A DNA stretch of 64,000 nucleotides from Pseudidiomarina sp. (lineage in GTDB: Bacteria > Pseudomonadota > Gammaproteobacteria > Enterobacterales > Alteromonadaceae): NCBI GenBank assembly GCA_023260975.1, contig JALQTK010000001.1:133265-197264 (forward strand), read 5' to 3'. This document shows, one piece after another, positions 1 through 9,143 of this stretch; the first letter of the stretch is position 1, and every line of letters starts with the position of its first letter. Under the pieces are notes generated by a model that worked only from the letters and a program-made list of their open reading frames with translations, was not told the origin of the DNA and ran no database searches. Both the position numbers and the translations under genes were made by a program.

Positions 1-1144
1 GCTGTAATTGCTGCAAAATCGGTTTATCGCTGCTGTATTGAAAACACACGCGGTCAAAGGTGACCTCACCACGTGGCACCTGAAGTGGCGTTGCATTGGG
101 TACATCACGAATAAGCTGCGGCACACTGACAGTTTGCATGCCATCTTGTACCGTGCCGATATTTTCAAATAGCGCCGATACCTCCCACATAATCCATTGG
201 CTCATACCCCAGAGTCGTAACACTAAACTGAGCGCAACCGCGATAGCACCAACACTAATCAGTGCGTCCGCCCATAGCTGCAAGGCCAACCAAGCAACAC
301 TAAATAGTAGCAATGAGTTAAGTAGGTACAGACAGGTATAAAGCTTGGTGACCAAGCGCATTTGTTGATGAACGGTCTGTAAAAACTCCGCCATACCCTC
401 TTTGGCAAAGGCTTGCTCGCGTTGTGCATGAGAGAATAGTTTGACGGTTTGAATATTGGTATAGCTATCGACAATACGCCCGGTCATGACTGAGCGTGCA
501 TCGGCCTGTAGCGCCGCCACTTCACCTAAGCGCGGCACAAAATAGCGTAGCAGCACGATATACAGTGCCAACCAGGTCAATAACGGCAGCGCTAAACGCC
601 AATCAGCAGTGGCAACAATGACTACGGTGCCAATGAAATAGACCGACACATAGTTCAATACGTCAAATAATTTGATCACGGTTTCGCGCACTGCGAGCGC
701 TGTCTGCATAACCTTGGTGGCTATGCGCCCGGCGAATTCTTCTTGGTAGAAGCTTAATGATTGGTTGAGCAGATAACTATGCAGTAACCAGCGAATGCGC
801 ATTGGATAATTACCCAACAAGCCTTGATAGGTTACTAATGAATGCAGAATAACCAATACCGGTAAGCCCAGCAAAATGACCGTAGCCATACCCGTCAGTG
901 ACCAGAAATGCTCGCTAAAAAGCGTGCTACGGTCTTGCTCCGCCAGCCAATCAACAATATTACCAACGAAACTAAACAGCCATACCTCAGTAATAGCGAT
1001 CAACATCATTAAACTACCAGCCAGCAAAATATAGCCCCAAGCGCCGCGGCTATAATGCATACAAAACTTCACCAAACCTTTCGGTGGCTGTTGATCGCCA
1101 CCCTCAGGGAATGGCTTTAAACGCCGTTCAAACCAAGCAAACAT
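1..1144 (-). CDS. ABC exporter, fused permease-ATPase (C-terminus outside window)
   Basis: This is the N-terminal 381 codons of an ABC-type exporter half-transporter. The start ATG at 1144 follows a GGAC ribosome site (MFAWFERRLKPF...). After a hydrophilic start, the protein has about six hydrophobic membrane spans. The type I exporter elements are visible, such as the YQEEFAGRIATKVMQT coupling segment around residues 135-150. The nucleotide-binding domain begins near residue 362 (VTFDRVCFQYSSDKPIL), but Walker A, signature and Walker B lie beyond base 1. Family knowledge: such proteins export lipids, peptides or drugs from the inner membrane. The substrate cannot be told from this part. It may be co-transcribed with the small membrane genes upstream of it at 1166-1978. 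Because only the permease half is seen, MsbA-like and multidrug-type roles are both open. Confidence 0.9.
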   Translation of the reverse strand, partial: MFAWFERRLKPFPEGGDQQPPKGLVKFCMHYSRGAWGYILLAGSLMMLIAITEVWLFSFVGNIVDWLAEQDRSTLFSEHFWSLTGMATVILLGLPVLVILHSLVTYQGLLGNYPMRIRWLLHSYLLNQSLSFYQEEFAGRIATKVMQTALAVRETVIKLFDVLNYVSVYFIGTVVIVATADWRLALPLLTWLALYIVLLRYFVPRLGEVAALQADARSVMTGRIVDSYTNIQTVKLFSHAQREQAFAKEGMAEFLQTVHQQMRLVTKLYTCLYLLNSLLLFSVAWLALQLWADALISVGAIAVALSLVLRLWGMSQWIMWEVSALFENIGTVQDGMQTVSVPQLIRDVPNATPLQVPRGEVTFDRVCFQYSSDKPILQQLQ

Positions 1145-1165
1145 GAGTGTCCTTTCGACTTAAAA

Positions 1166-1612
1166 TTAATCAGTACAGTCTGTTGCAACAAAACGCACAG
1201 TGAATAAATTGATGTTATTACGATCTTGATAAAGATACTCAACAAAGTCCGCACGACTGCGATAAAACTGCATATTTTTGGAGTGACAGAAGCTATTTAG
1301 TAAGTAGTCTTCGACCTGACGGCGCAGCGCCATTGCATCATGTTGAAAACGATCAACAGCAATCAGCGCATAGACAAAACGCATACCGTAATTTACTACT
1401 TCGGCGCGTTCAAAACGTGTTTGTTGGTCCAATAATTTCGGCAGATCGCGGTTCAGTTGGCCAGACCGCTCAAGCAACTCAACATACAATTGATTGCGGT
1501 CCCGGCTCGGTGCGCTCTGCTGCCAATAATTCCACAGCAACATCGCACTCAAACTCAGGCTAATCAGCAAAAGTCCAAGCTTTAATTGGGTTTTAAACTG
1601 CAATGTCGGCAT
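1166..1612 (-). CDS. Small single-span membrane protein of unknown function
   Basis: This is a 148-residue protein that I do not recognise. Residues about 12-28 form one hydrophobic helix (LGLLLISLSLSAMLLW), so it is probably an inner-membrane-anchored protein with a periplasmic domain. The rest is charged and mostly helical, with two cysteines in the C-terminal half (SFCHSK and the near-terminal ATDCTD). It sits 21 bases upstream of the ABC exporter and 36 bases downstream of another small membrane gene, all on the same strand. A shared transcript is likely and a role tied to the exporter is possible, but nothing in the sequence proves it. Confidence 0.65.
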   Translation of the reverse strand: MPTLQFKTQLKLGLLLISLSLSAMLLWNYWQQSAPSRDRNQLYVELLERSGQLNRDLPKLLDQQTRFERAEVVNYGMRFVYALIAVDRFQHDAMALRRQVEDYLLNSFCHSKNMQFYRSRADFVEYLYQDRNNINLFTVRFVATDCTD

Positions 1613-1648
1613 GCGTTACCATCGAGTTAGCCTACTGACCGTTAACAC

Positions 1649-1978
1649 CTAACGATCGCTGGTATCGCGATACTCACCTTCAAATACCCGGCCGGAATCT
1701 GTGGTGCTGCTGTTTCTGGTTGCTGAATTGTTTTGTTGAGCGGCTTTAGCAGCCTGTTTTGCAGTTCGGCTAAACTGCCAAAACTGCTTTATTTCGCGGC
1801 GGCGACGCCACATGACAGGTAATAATAAAATCCAGCCTACGAGCAAGAACATCAAGCCTAAGCCCACTGCCAGCACGAATAATAAGCCCATCAATAGCCA
1901 ACTGAGAACCAGCACGAGAGGGTTTGCGCCAGCAGGCGGGGTTAATTTCGAACGCACGGTGCGAAGATAAATTAGCAT
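1649..1978 (-). CDS. Small two-span membrane protein of unknown function
   Basis: This 109-residue protein has a hydrophobic core at about residues 20-56 that can form two closely packed membrane helices (VLVLSWLLMGLLFVLAVGLG then FLLVGWILLLPVMW). An arginine cluster (WRRRREIK) follows and suggests a cytoplasmic C-terminal tail. The tail is rich in Gln, Ala, Asn, Ser and Thr and ends with EGEYRDTSDR. A GAGAATGTT spacer before the ATG at 1978 offers a ribosome site. I do not recognise the family. Its position between ygjV and the exporter genes on one strand suggests co-transcription. Confidence 0.6.
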   Translation of the reverse strand: MLIYLRTVRSKLTPPAGANPLVLVLSWLLMGLLFVLAVGLGLMFLLVGWILLLPVMWRRRREIKQFWQFSRTAKQAAKAAQQNNSATRNSSTTDSGRVFEGEYRDTSDR

Positions 1979-2030
1979 AACATTCTCAGCATTTAGGTAT
2001 CTGTCATCATTATGTGGGCAGTTGCCGTGA

Positions 2031-2549
2031 TTACAAGCGTTGCGCCCACTTATCTTGTAACAATTTGAGTAAAATGCTGGTTAGGTTGACGATATTAAAA
2101 ACCGTTCCGGACACGCTGCCGACCAACACCGAATACATCAAGCCAAGTAATTCAGCGAGTAAAAACCAGCGCCGGATTAAATCAGGTTCATTGAGTTTAA
2201 TCGAGCCGATGGTGAAAATAAGCGATGAACTGTAGGCTAAAGCAAGCGCCCAATACACTGCACTGCCGACCTGCGGCACCAGCAGCTCGTAGATCAGAAA
2301 AGCGATGTTTATCGCGACAAATGACCACAAAACCCATGGGCCTTGCCAGCGTATTGCAATGAGATTACGAAAAAAGGCAATGCCGGTGACTATGCTACCG
2401 GCCATTGCCTCAATCATAAAAAAATGAATAGACAAGCAGCCCAATGCGATTGCTGATATCAGTCGATAGCTGTTGGCACTGGGCTGACGATAGGCAATAA
2501 AGTTTACAACCAGCGCGATGACACCAAAACTTTCAGCCAATAAATTCAC
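2031..2549 (-). CDS. ygjV: YgjV-family inner membrane protein
   Basis: This 172-residue, almost wholly hydrophobic protein has about five or six membrane spans. The pattern GVIALVVNFIAYRQ near the N-terminus and the C-terminal SGTVFNIVNLTSILL fit the YgjV inner-membrane family, whose biochemical role is unknown. The start codon is GTG at 2549, six bases after the stop of the M28 peptidase gene, so it is very likely translated from the same mRNA. The protein length matches E. coli YgjV (about 180 residues). The family call rests on remembered sequence character rather than a defined motif, so it is probable rather than certain. Confidence 0.7.
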   Translation of the reverse strand: MNLLAESFGVIALVVNFIAYRQPSANSYRLISAIALGCLSIHFFMIEAMAGSIVTGIAFFRNLIAIRWQGPWVLWSFVAINIAFLIYELLVPQVGSAVYWALALAYSSSLIFTIGSIKLNEPDLIRRWFLLAELLGLMYSVLVGSVSGTVFNIVNLTSILLKLLQDKWAQRL

Positions 2550-2555
2550 TACTAA

Positions 2556-4223
2556 TTACTGCCGTTGGCTTTGTGAGGCATCACGAATGCCACGAAACTC
2601 ATTCCCTTCATACCAGTTTGGCCATACAGCGCTGTTAGCCAGCTCATGGCCAACCTGATAATACAGCCATAAATCTTGTTGAACGCCACGTAAATCCCAA
2701 TTCGGATCATACTCATCAGCCGGCTTATGATAGGCGTCACGGAGATATTCAGCCCGTTTCTGCTGACCATAGCTGATACCATAGTCGATATGGTCATTAC
2801 CGCCTTTCGCGTACAACATAGGCACGCCACGCTTGGCCAGATTAAAATGATCTGAGCGATAAAATGAACCAACCTCAGGCATTGGCTCAGGCGCTACGTA
2901 GCGCCCCTGCTGTTCCACATAGTGGGCTAAATGATCTTCTAATTCAGAATTACCATAGCCAACAACCACCATGTCACGCATGGGCCCGTAAACATTCATA
3001 ACATCCATATTAATACCAGCTACCGCTTTCGCTAACGGTAACATTGGATGCTCGGCATACCAGTCAGAACCTAACAATCCGCGCTCTTCTGCGGTAACTA
3101 AGACAAACACCACAGAGCGCTCTGGAGCCGGCTGGCTGGCGTAGAATTCAGATAATGCGAGTACCCCAGCGGTACCACTGGCATTATCTTGCGCGCCATT
3201 GAAAATGCCATCATCTGGGTTGATCGGGTCAACCCCCATATGGTCCCAGTGAGCCATATAAATAACGTGTTGGTCAGGGTACTTTGACCCTTCGATATAA
3301 CCAATTAAATTCGGTGAATCGAGATAATCAAACTTAGTTGCCACACTCAGAGAAACCGAGACACCCAGCTCTATAGCCTGAAAATCAGCCTGCTGGGCCG
3401 CTTTACGCATGCTTTTATAATCGCTACCCAGGCGGGCAAATAAGCGATCAGCACTGGCTTCGGTAAGCCAGCCTTCAACCGCACTGCGGTCCATATTTTT
3501 ATTTTCTCGGGCTAAGTCGAAACGTTGCGGCGAACCACCCGCGACGACTGCCCAACCGTATCCGGCAGCGGCGGTTTCATGAATGACCAGAATACCCGCT
3601 GCACCTTGACGAGCAGCTTCTTCGAATTTATACGTCCAGCGCCCATAGTAGGTCATCGCTTTACCATTAAATACCTCAGCATCACCACTATCAAAGCCGG
3701 GATCATTAACCAGCACCACCACGGTCTTACCGGCCACATCTAGGCCTTGGTAATCATTCCAACCAAATTCTGGAGCAACGATACCGTATCCGGCAAAAAC
3801 CAGCGGGCTATCCACCAAGTCAACGCGTTCTTGTACCCGCGGTGACCACACCATCATGTCGTTACGATAGGCAAAAGCTGATAATTCGGCATCATCGAAG
3901 CGCATATCACTGACTTGATAAGGCAACATCCGCACCAAAGGGACCGCTTGCTGATAACTACCGGTATCGGCATTGAAGGGCTTGATGCCCCACTGAGAGA
4001 ACTTCTCTTCAACCAAGGCAACTGTTTTCGTCTCGCCCTCACCAGCTGGGGCGCGACCGGCAAAATCATCGCCACTAAGGGTCGCCAAATACTCACGATA
4101 ATTTTCATTAAAACTATACCAATCAACACTAACAGCGCTTGATGGCTCGCCTTCAATAGGTGCCGGAGCTGGACTACAGGCCAGCAACGAACAGGTTGCA
4201 AGTAATACCGTTAGGCGTTTCAT
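2556..4223 (-). CDS. M28-family zinc aminopeptidase with PA domain, lipoprotein
   Basis: This is a 555-residue peptidase predicted to be secreted as a lipoprotein. The signal sequence ends in a lipobox (LLAC, Cys16). A protease-associated (PA) insert lies around residues 130-260. The M28 catalytic core follows with its full set of co-catalytic zinc ligands: His325 and the adjacent WDH motif, Asp346 (GAQDNASG), Glu379/Glu380 (TAEERG), Asp407 (INMDVMN) and His459 (SDHFN). All expected ligands are present, so it should be active. Family knowledge: these enzymes trim N-terminal residues from peptides in the periplasm or at the cell surface. The ATG at 4223 has a strong AAGGAGA site. It follows the DUF192 gene by 28 bases and precedes ygjV by six. 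The exact peptide preference cannot be inferred. Confidence 0.93.
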   Translation of the reverse strand: MKRLTVLLATCSLLACSPAPAPIEGEPSSAVSVDWYSFNENYREYLATLSGDDFAGRAPAGEGETKTVALVEEKFSQWGIKPFNADTGSYQQAVPLVRMLPYQVSDMRFDDAELSAFAYRNDMMVWSPRVQERVDLVDSPLVFAGYGIVAPEFGWNDYQGLDVAGKTVVVLVNDPGFDSGDAEVFNGKAMTYYGRWTYKFEEAARQGAAGILVIHETAAAGYGWAVVAGGSPQRFDLARENKNMDRSAVEGWLTEASADRLFARLGSDYKSMRKAAQQADFQAIELGVSVSLSVATKFDYLDSPNLIGYIEGSKYPDQHVIYMAHWDHMGVDPINPDDGIFNGAQDNASGTAGVLALSEFYASQPAPERSVVFVLVTAEERGLLGSDWYAEHPMLPLAKAVAGINMDVMNVYGPMRDMVVVGYGNSELEDHLAHYVEQQGRYVAPEPMPEVGSFYRSDHFNLAKRGVPMLYAKGGNDHIDYGISYGQQKRAEYLRDAYHKPADEYDPNWDLRGVQQDLWLYYQVGHELANSAVWPNWYEGNEFRGIRDASQSQRQ

Positions 4224-4251
4224 TACTCTATCTCCTTGGTTGGTATTCTAT

Positions 4252-4728
4252 TTACTTTGCTGAACACTCACGGACCTTAGCACCCAGCTTAATCTGGTGA
4301 TCAGCAAAATAGCCGAGATTCATTTCCAACGCGCCGTAATAAGGTACATTGGGGCGGTATACTGCGCAGCGACTCGGATCGATGCTTTCACATGGCTGCA
4401 TTTGAATAATTTTAACAATACGCTGCTGGTTATCGAGATACGCAATATCCAGTGGAATCCACGTGTTGTACATCCAAAATCCACTATCACCTGAGCGTTC
4501 AGTGGTATAACGAAACCACATGCCTTGGTGTTGCCCCAGCTGCTCACGCATCATCAGCCCGCGCGCTCGGCTGGCGTCGGTATCGGCTATTTCCGCGCGA
4601 ATAACCTGCTGATGACCATCAATACAAACAGCAACGGATGACGGAGCTGCAATCGCTGCAGCGCCAACACTCGCGACTGATAGCAGCACCAATAATGCCG
4701 GTGTATAGCGGATCATTGCAGTCGTCAT
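4252..4728 (-). CDS. DUF192-family secreted protein
   Basis: This 158-residue protein has an N-terminal signal peptide (about residues 8-28, ending near AIAAP). The body shows the DUF192 hallmarks: RARGLMMRE at about 54-62, the aromatic FWMYNTWIPLDIAYLD segment with the conserved asparagine/proline, and a C-terminal ALEMNLGYFADHQI. DUF192 proteins are small periplasmic or secreted proteins with no agreed biochemical function. Two cysteines in the QPCESIDPSRCAVY segment may form a disulfide. It heads the minus-strand group DUF192 - M28 peptidase - ygjV. Its start lies about 200 bases from the divergent ybhK-like gene, so that gap should hold both promoters. Confidence 0.88.
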   Translation of the reverse strand: MTTAMIRYTPALLVLLSVASVGAAAIAAPSSVAVCIDGHQQVIRAEIADTDASRARGLMMREQLGQHQGMWFRYTTERSGDSGFWMYNTWIPLDIAYLDNQQRIVKIIQMQPCESIDPSRCAVYRPNVPYYGALEMNLGYFADHQIKLGAKVRECSAK

Positions 4729-4929
4729 AGAAGAGCCCGTTTGGTAACCACAGATAGCGCTAGTATGGCCCTAAAGAGCGCGGAAAAAAAGTACTTCGGC
4801 GGCTAAAAGAACGCCAAACTGAGACATAATCCTGCGCTGCCGCTGCGACGAACTCCAAGCGATCGCTTGAAAGGCTCATCAGATGCGCATACAGTACGCT
4901 TATTCATCCAATAGTAACAATTACACCAC

Positions 4930-5838
4930 ATGAGCAAACGCGTGCCAGCACCACGTCAACTTCGTGACTTAAAAATGATTACCGCCATTGGTGGTGGGCA
5001 TGGATTGGGTCGTGTACTACATTGTTTAAAGTTCATGCGTAAGCGTTTAATTGGTATTGTGGCGACCACCGATAATGGCGGTGCTAGTGGGCGTCTGCGG
5101 CAACATCAACACACCATTGCCTGGGGCGATATCCGTAATTGCTTAAGCCAATTAACCCAACAGCCTTTAGCAGCCGAAGTACTCAATTATCGCTTTAACG
5201 AACAGCATGAACTACATGGCCACAACCTCGGCAATTTACTACTCTATACACTCGACCAACTGAGTACCCGACCAATCGACGGTATTGCGCTGCTAAGTCG
5301 ATTACTCAATATCACCACGCGGGTGTTACCCATGTCGGAAATGCCAGTCGACTTGGTCGCTGAAACGCACGAAAAAATACAGTGTTTTGGCGAAGTTCAT
5401 GTTGATCAATTGTGTCGTATGCCACTCCAACTAAAACTTGAACCGTCCGTGCAGGCAACTCCTGAGGCGGTGCAGCATATACTTCACTCTGACTTAATCC
5501 TGTTAGGGCCCGGTAGTTTCATGACCTCAATCATGCCGCCGTTATTACTCGCTGAAATTCGAAACGCCATCGCGGCTAGCCCTGCCCCAGTAATTTTTAT
5601 TGATAATTTAATTGCTGAAAATAGCCCCGCTGGGCGTTTATCATTGAGTGAGCGTTTGGCATGGATGCAACAGCAACTAGGGCCTTTAGCAATCGATTTG
5701 GTGATCAGCAATCATGCTGATACGCAACTGACTATACCAACCATTAACACCGTTATGCCTGCTCGCGACGCCCGCCATCGGCATGATCCAGTAAGCTTGC
5801 TGCACGCTCTAGAGCGCGCAGTAACCCTGTTATATTGA
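4930..5838 (+). CDS. ybhK: YvcK/CofD-family (gluconeogenesis factor-type) UDP-sugar-binding protein
   Basis: This is a 302-residue cytoplasmic protein of the YvcK/YbhK group. The N-terminal nucleotide-sugar-binding loop ITAIGGGHGLGRVL is clear, followed by ATTDNGGASGRLR and the DIRNCLSQL and HGHNLGNLLL segments. A C-terminal ILLGPGSFMTSIMP motif is also typical. Family knowledge: B. subtilis YvcK binds UDP-GlcNAc and is needed for correct cell-wall growth on gluconeogenic carbon sources; E. coli YbhK is less well studied. In the first motif the usual GTG is replaced by GHG. No strong ribosome site precedes the ATG at 4930. A second ATG at 4975 sits just before the Rossmann motif, so the start is uncertain. 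The M14 peptidase gene follows after 15 bases, likely as one transcript. Confidence 0.87.
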   Translation: MSKRVPAPRQLRDLKMITAIGGGHGLGRVLHCLKFMRKRLIGIVATTDNGGASGRLRQHQHTIAWGDIRNCLSQLTQQPLAAEVLNYRFNEQHELHGHNLGNLLLYTLDQLSTRPIDGIALLSRLLNITTRVLPMSEMPVDLVAETHEKIQCFGEVHVDQLCRMPLQLKLEPSVQATPEAVQHILHSDLILLGPGSFMTSIMPPLLLAEIRNAIAASPAPVIFIDNLIAENSPAGRLSLSERLAWMQQQLGPLAIDLVISNHADTQLTIPTINTVMPARDARHRHDPVSLLHALERAVTLLY

Positions 5839-5853
5839 TAATCGAGGTAGTAG

Positions 5854-8520
5854 ATGAATCATTTTCGTAGTGCAGCGCTCGCCGCTGCGTTGGTCTGCAT
5901 GAGCTATAGTCACACTGTGAACGCTGAAGCGTTAGCGATAAGCAACAACTTTCGCACCGATGTACCGAGTATTGAAACGGTTCTCGGTTACCCTACTGGC
6001 AGTCGTATCAGCACTCCAGAAGCGATTCAACAGTACTTTAAAGTTTTGGCCGAACGTTTCCCGCAGAATGTGGTGTTGAAATCCTATGGGCAAACCTGGG
6101 AAGGTCGCGAACTGTATTACGCGATCATATCGAGTGCGGAAAATATTGCCAACTTAGACAGTATTAGAACCGGCATGCAACAGCTCGCCGATCCACGTGT
6201 CACCAGCAAAGAGCGCGCCACACAATTAATTGAATCATTGCCGGCAAGTATCTGGTTATCCTACGGTGTGCACGGAAACGAAATATCTTCACCCGAAGCG
6301 GCCATGTTAACCGCCTGGCATTTACTTGCCGCTAACGATCAGCAGACAAAAAATTATCTTGATAATACCGTGGTTTATATCGATCCACTGCAAAATCCGG
6401 ATGGCCGCGGGCGATTTGTCAGCCGCTATTATATGACGCTGGGAAGTGTCCCAAGTAGCGACCGTATTTCCGCTGAACATAATGAACCGTGGCCCAGTGG
6501 TCGTAGTAATCATTATCTATTCGATATGAATCGTGACTGGATCGCCCTGACCCAACCGGAAATTGCCGGCCAGGTCAACGCACTACTCGAGCATTTACCG
6601 TTAGTATTTGTTGATTTGCATGAAATGGGCGGCGATACCAGTTACTACTTCACCCCCGAAGCGCGACCTTACAATCCCTTAATCACCAAAAGCCAGCGTG
6701 AGCAGTTGTGGGTGATTGGCGAGCACAATGCCAAATGGTTCGATGAATTGGGTTATGACTATTTCACCCGAGAAATTTTCGATGCATTTTACCCAGGCTA
6801 TGGCGCCAGTTGGCCGCTTTATCATGGCACCTTATCTATGACCTATGAGATGGCATCGGCTCGTGGGCTACATTTTCGCACTAAAAATGGTGACATATTG
6901 ACCTATGGTGACGGCGTCAAACGCCATTATGTCGCCTCTGTCGCTACCATTGAATCAACCACTGAACATCGGCGCAAATTACTTAGTGACTTTTGGCAAT
7001 ACCGTCAACAGGCGGTTCGTGATGGCAGTACCAGCGAGCGCCGCTTCCACCTCTTCCGAGCTGATGATGATCGCGCCGGTAGCCGCCGTCTCGCCGGTTT
7101 ATTAACCCAACATGGCATCGAGGTTGGCCAAGCTGAACACGCTTTTAAAGCCTGTGGCGGCGATTTCCCTGCCGGTAGTTTTATTGTAGATGGCGCGCAA
7201 CCTGCGCATTATATGGTGCGAACACTATTGGATCCGGAAATAAAAATGGATGACGCGTTTTTGGCGGATCAAGAACGGCGGCGAGCAAATAATTTACCCG
7301 ACGAAATTTACGATGTGACGGCGTGGTCACTGCCTTTGATGTTCAACCTCAGCTATGAAACCTGCGCGAAAATCCCTTCGATCAAACAAACCGCTGTCAC
7401 CGAGCAGTTGATCGAACCAGGAAAGCTCAATCATGCCGATGCTAAAGTGGCTTTTATTGCCGCTTGGGGTGACATGAATAGCGGCCGCTTGCTCACCGCA
7501 GCGCTGCGCCAAGGTTTGGTCGTTAAACGCAGTGATTTAGCCTTTACTCATGCAAATGGTACCCGCTACCCCGCTGGAAGCCTGATTTTTACCCATGCTG
7601 ACAATACTGCCGAGTTGCCGCGTCAGCTTGCTGAGCTAGCGCAAAGTACCGGTGCTCTAATCGACGGCGTTGACCGCAGCTGGGTTACTGATGGGCCTAA
7701 CTTCGGCTCGAACAATGTTAAGCGTATGCATGCGCCCGCTATCGCACTGGCCTGGGATGAACCTTTTTCCAGTCTCAATGCCGGCCATACCCGTTTCGTT
7801 ATTGAACAACAGTTCAATTATCCAGTAACGGCAATCCGCGCCAAGCAGCTGGCTAGTGCCGATTTAAGCCATTATCAGGTGTTAATTTTACCCACTATTG
7901 CTGGTGACCTTGACCATCATTTTGGCGAGCGTGGCAGTGCCAATATCAAGCAATGGGTCGAGCGTGGTGGCGTTCTGATTACCTTTGCCAACGCCAGCGA
8001 TTGGGCCATCGACAATGGCCTATTAGCGAGCGCAATAGAGCGGGCGAGTGGCCAGAAGACCGACAGTCACCATGCCGATAAACGGGTTGATGGTATGCTG
8101 TTACACAGCCATGCTGAACTGGCCGACTACATCAAAGCCGATGAAGCTTCGCCGTATCCAAGCTCCGGCGTATTAACGCGCCTTGAGGTTGATTTGGAAC
8201 ATTGGTTGACCGCAGGCATGAAGGCACAGGCGATTAGTTTAACCGTTGGTAATCGCATTTATCGCCCACTAACTATCGATAATGGTCGCAATGTTATGCG
8301 TTACGCTGCCGCAGATAGCGTGGTTGCAAGCGGTTATCTGTGGGCTGAAAATACTGACCAATTAGCCTATAAACCATTCTTGATGTGGCAGCCACGCGGT
8401 CGTGGCATGGTGATTAGTTTTGCTCAAGAGCCAACCTATCGGGCCTATCTCGATGGCTTAAATATCGCCCTGATGAATGCTATTTTCGCTGGTGCCGCGC
8501 ACGCAACACCTTTGCGATAA
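5854..8520 (+). CDS. Large secreted M14-family zinc carboxypeptidase with C-terminal amidotransferase-like domain
   Basis: This 888-residue protein has a signal peptide (cleavage near residue 24, VNAEA). The M14 catalytic domain fills about residues 45-370. Zinc ligands are His140 and Glu143 (HGNE) and His256 (DLHEMGG). Substrate-binding Asn226-Arg227 (DMNRDW) and the catalytic glutamate Glu332 (MTYEMAS) are present, so it should be active. The C-terminal half (about 520-880) is unlike classical carboxypeptidases. It contains a Rossmann-type stretch (YQVLILPTIAG, then WVERGGVLITFANA) resembling class I glutamine-amidotransferase folds, as seen in other large bacterial M14 proteins. A GAGG site precedes the ATG. 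It likely acts in the periplasm or outside the cell on peptides. Its link with the YvcK-like gene upstream may be only transcriptional. Confidence 0.9.
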   Translation: MNHFRSAALAAALVCMSYSHTVNAEALAISNNFRTDVPSIETVLGYPTGSRISTPEAIQQYFKVLAERFPQNVVLKSYGQTWEGRELYYAIISSAENIANLDSIRTGMQQLADPRVTSKERATQLIESLPASIWLSYGVHGNEISSPEAAMLTAWHLLAANDQQTKNYLDNTVVYIDPLQNPDGRGRFVSRYYMTLGSVPSSDRISAEHNEPWPSGRSNHYLFDMNRDWIALTQPEIAGQVNALLEHLPLVFVDLHEMGGDTSYYFTPEARPYNPLITKSQREQLWVIGEHNAKWFDELGYDYFTREIFDAFYPGYGASWPLYHGTLSMTYEMASARGLHFRTKNGDILTYGDGVKRHYVASVATIESTTEHRRKLLSDFWQYRQQAVRDGSTSERRFHLFRADDDRAGSRRLAGLLTQHGIEVGQAEHAFKACGGDFPAGSFIVDGAQPAHYMVRTLLDPEIKMDDAFLADQERRRANNLPDEIYDVTAWSLPLMFNLSYETCAKIPSIKQTAVTEQLIEPGKLNHADAKVAFIAAWGDMNSGRLLTAALRQGLVVKRSDLAFTHANGTRYPAGSLIFTHADNTAELPRQLAELAQSTGALIDGVDRSWVTDGPNFGSNNVKRMHAPAIALAWDEPFSSLNAGHTRFVIEQQFNYPVTAIRAKQLASADLSHYQVLILPTIAGDLDHHFGERGSANIKQWVERGGVLITFANASDWAIDNGLLASAIERASGQKTDSHHADKRVDGMLLHSHAELADYIKADEASPYPSSGVLTRLEVDLEHWLTAGMKAQAISLTVGNRIYRPLTIDNGRNVMRYAAADSVVASGYLWAENTDQLAYKPFLMWQPRGRGMVISFAQEPTYRAYLDGLNIALMNAIFAGAAHATPLR

Positions 8521-8524
8521 CTTG

Positions 8525-9121
8525 TTAATCGGGCTGGTTGTGGTCAGCCGCAATGCGCGAAGCGACTGCGCCACGCTGGTCCCGATACTTGGCATCTTTG
8601 CGTTTGCTGTACGGGCGTAAACAAGGCTCATCGAGCTGTTCGAAGCTGAGCGCCCCGATTTTCATGAGTGGTCGTAATGCTAACGGTAATTTGCCGCTGT
8701 TATAAAACTCCAATACCACCTGCCCTGACCAACCCGGGTCAATACGATGCGCAGTCACGTGCACCATTAAACCTAAACGCGCCAAACTAGACCGCCCGTC
8801 TAACCAACCAACCATATCATCGGGTAAGGTAACCGCTTCATGGGTTACCGCCAAAGCAAACTCACCGGGGTGAATAAAAAACGCTTGTTCCGCGTTAAGC
8901 ACAATCGCCTCACTCATCACTTGAGAAATAGCGCGGTCAATATCTTCGCGGCTACCACTAATATCAATAAATGGTGCGGCATGATCTTGCAACACACGAA
9001 ATTCATTGCCTAAGCGAATATCAACGGTGACACCGGTAATATCTTCTGCTTGGGGAGGCGGGTCGATCACAATTTTACCAGCAGCTAAGTAAGCTTCTAT
9101 TTGACCATCAGTTAAGCGCAT
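8525..9121 (-). CDS. dcd: dCTP deaminase
   Basis: The enzyme converts dCTP to dUTP, the main entry to thymidylate in enteric-type bacteria. At 198 residues it is close to the usual 193. Visible family motifs are the N-terminal [12 protein letters not shown], the phosphate-binding [10 protein letters not shown] (about residues 108-117) and the catalytic glutamate in [10 protein letters not shown] (about 131-140). The C-terminal [10 protein letters not shown] is also typical. The ATG at 9121 has a strong GGAGAA site. It follows apbC on the same strand after 22 bases, an arrangement also found in other gammaproteobacteria. It ends four bases from the M14 gene's stop, with the two genes convergent. 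Confidence 0.97.
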   Translation of the reverse strand: MRLTDGQIEAYLAAGKIVIDPPPQAEDITGVTVDIRLGNEFRVLQDHAAPFIDISGSREDIDRAISQVMSEAIVLNAEQAFFIHPGEFALAVTHEAVTLPDDMVGWLDGRSSLARLGLMVHVTAHRIDPGWSGQVVLEFYNSGKLPLALRPLMKIGALSFEQLDEPCLRPYSKRKDAKYRDQRGAVASRIAADHNQPD

Positions 9122-9143
9122 AAAATTCTCCTGTAAGCCACCA

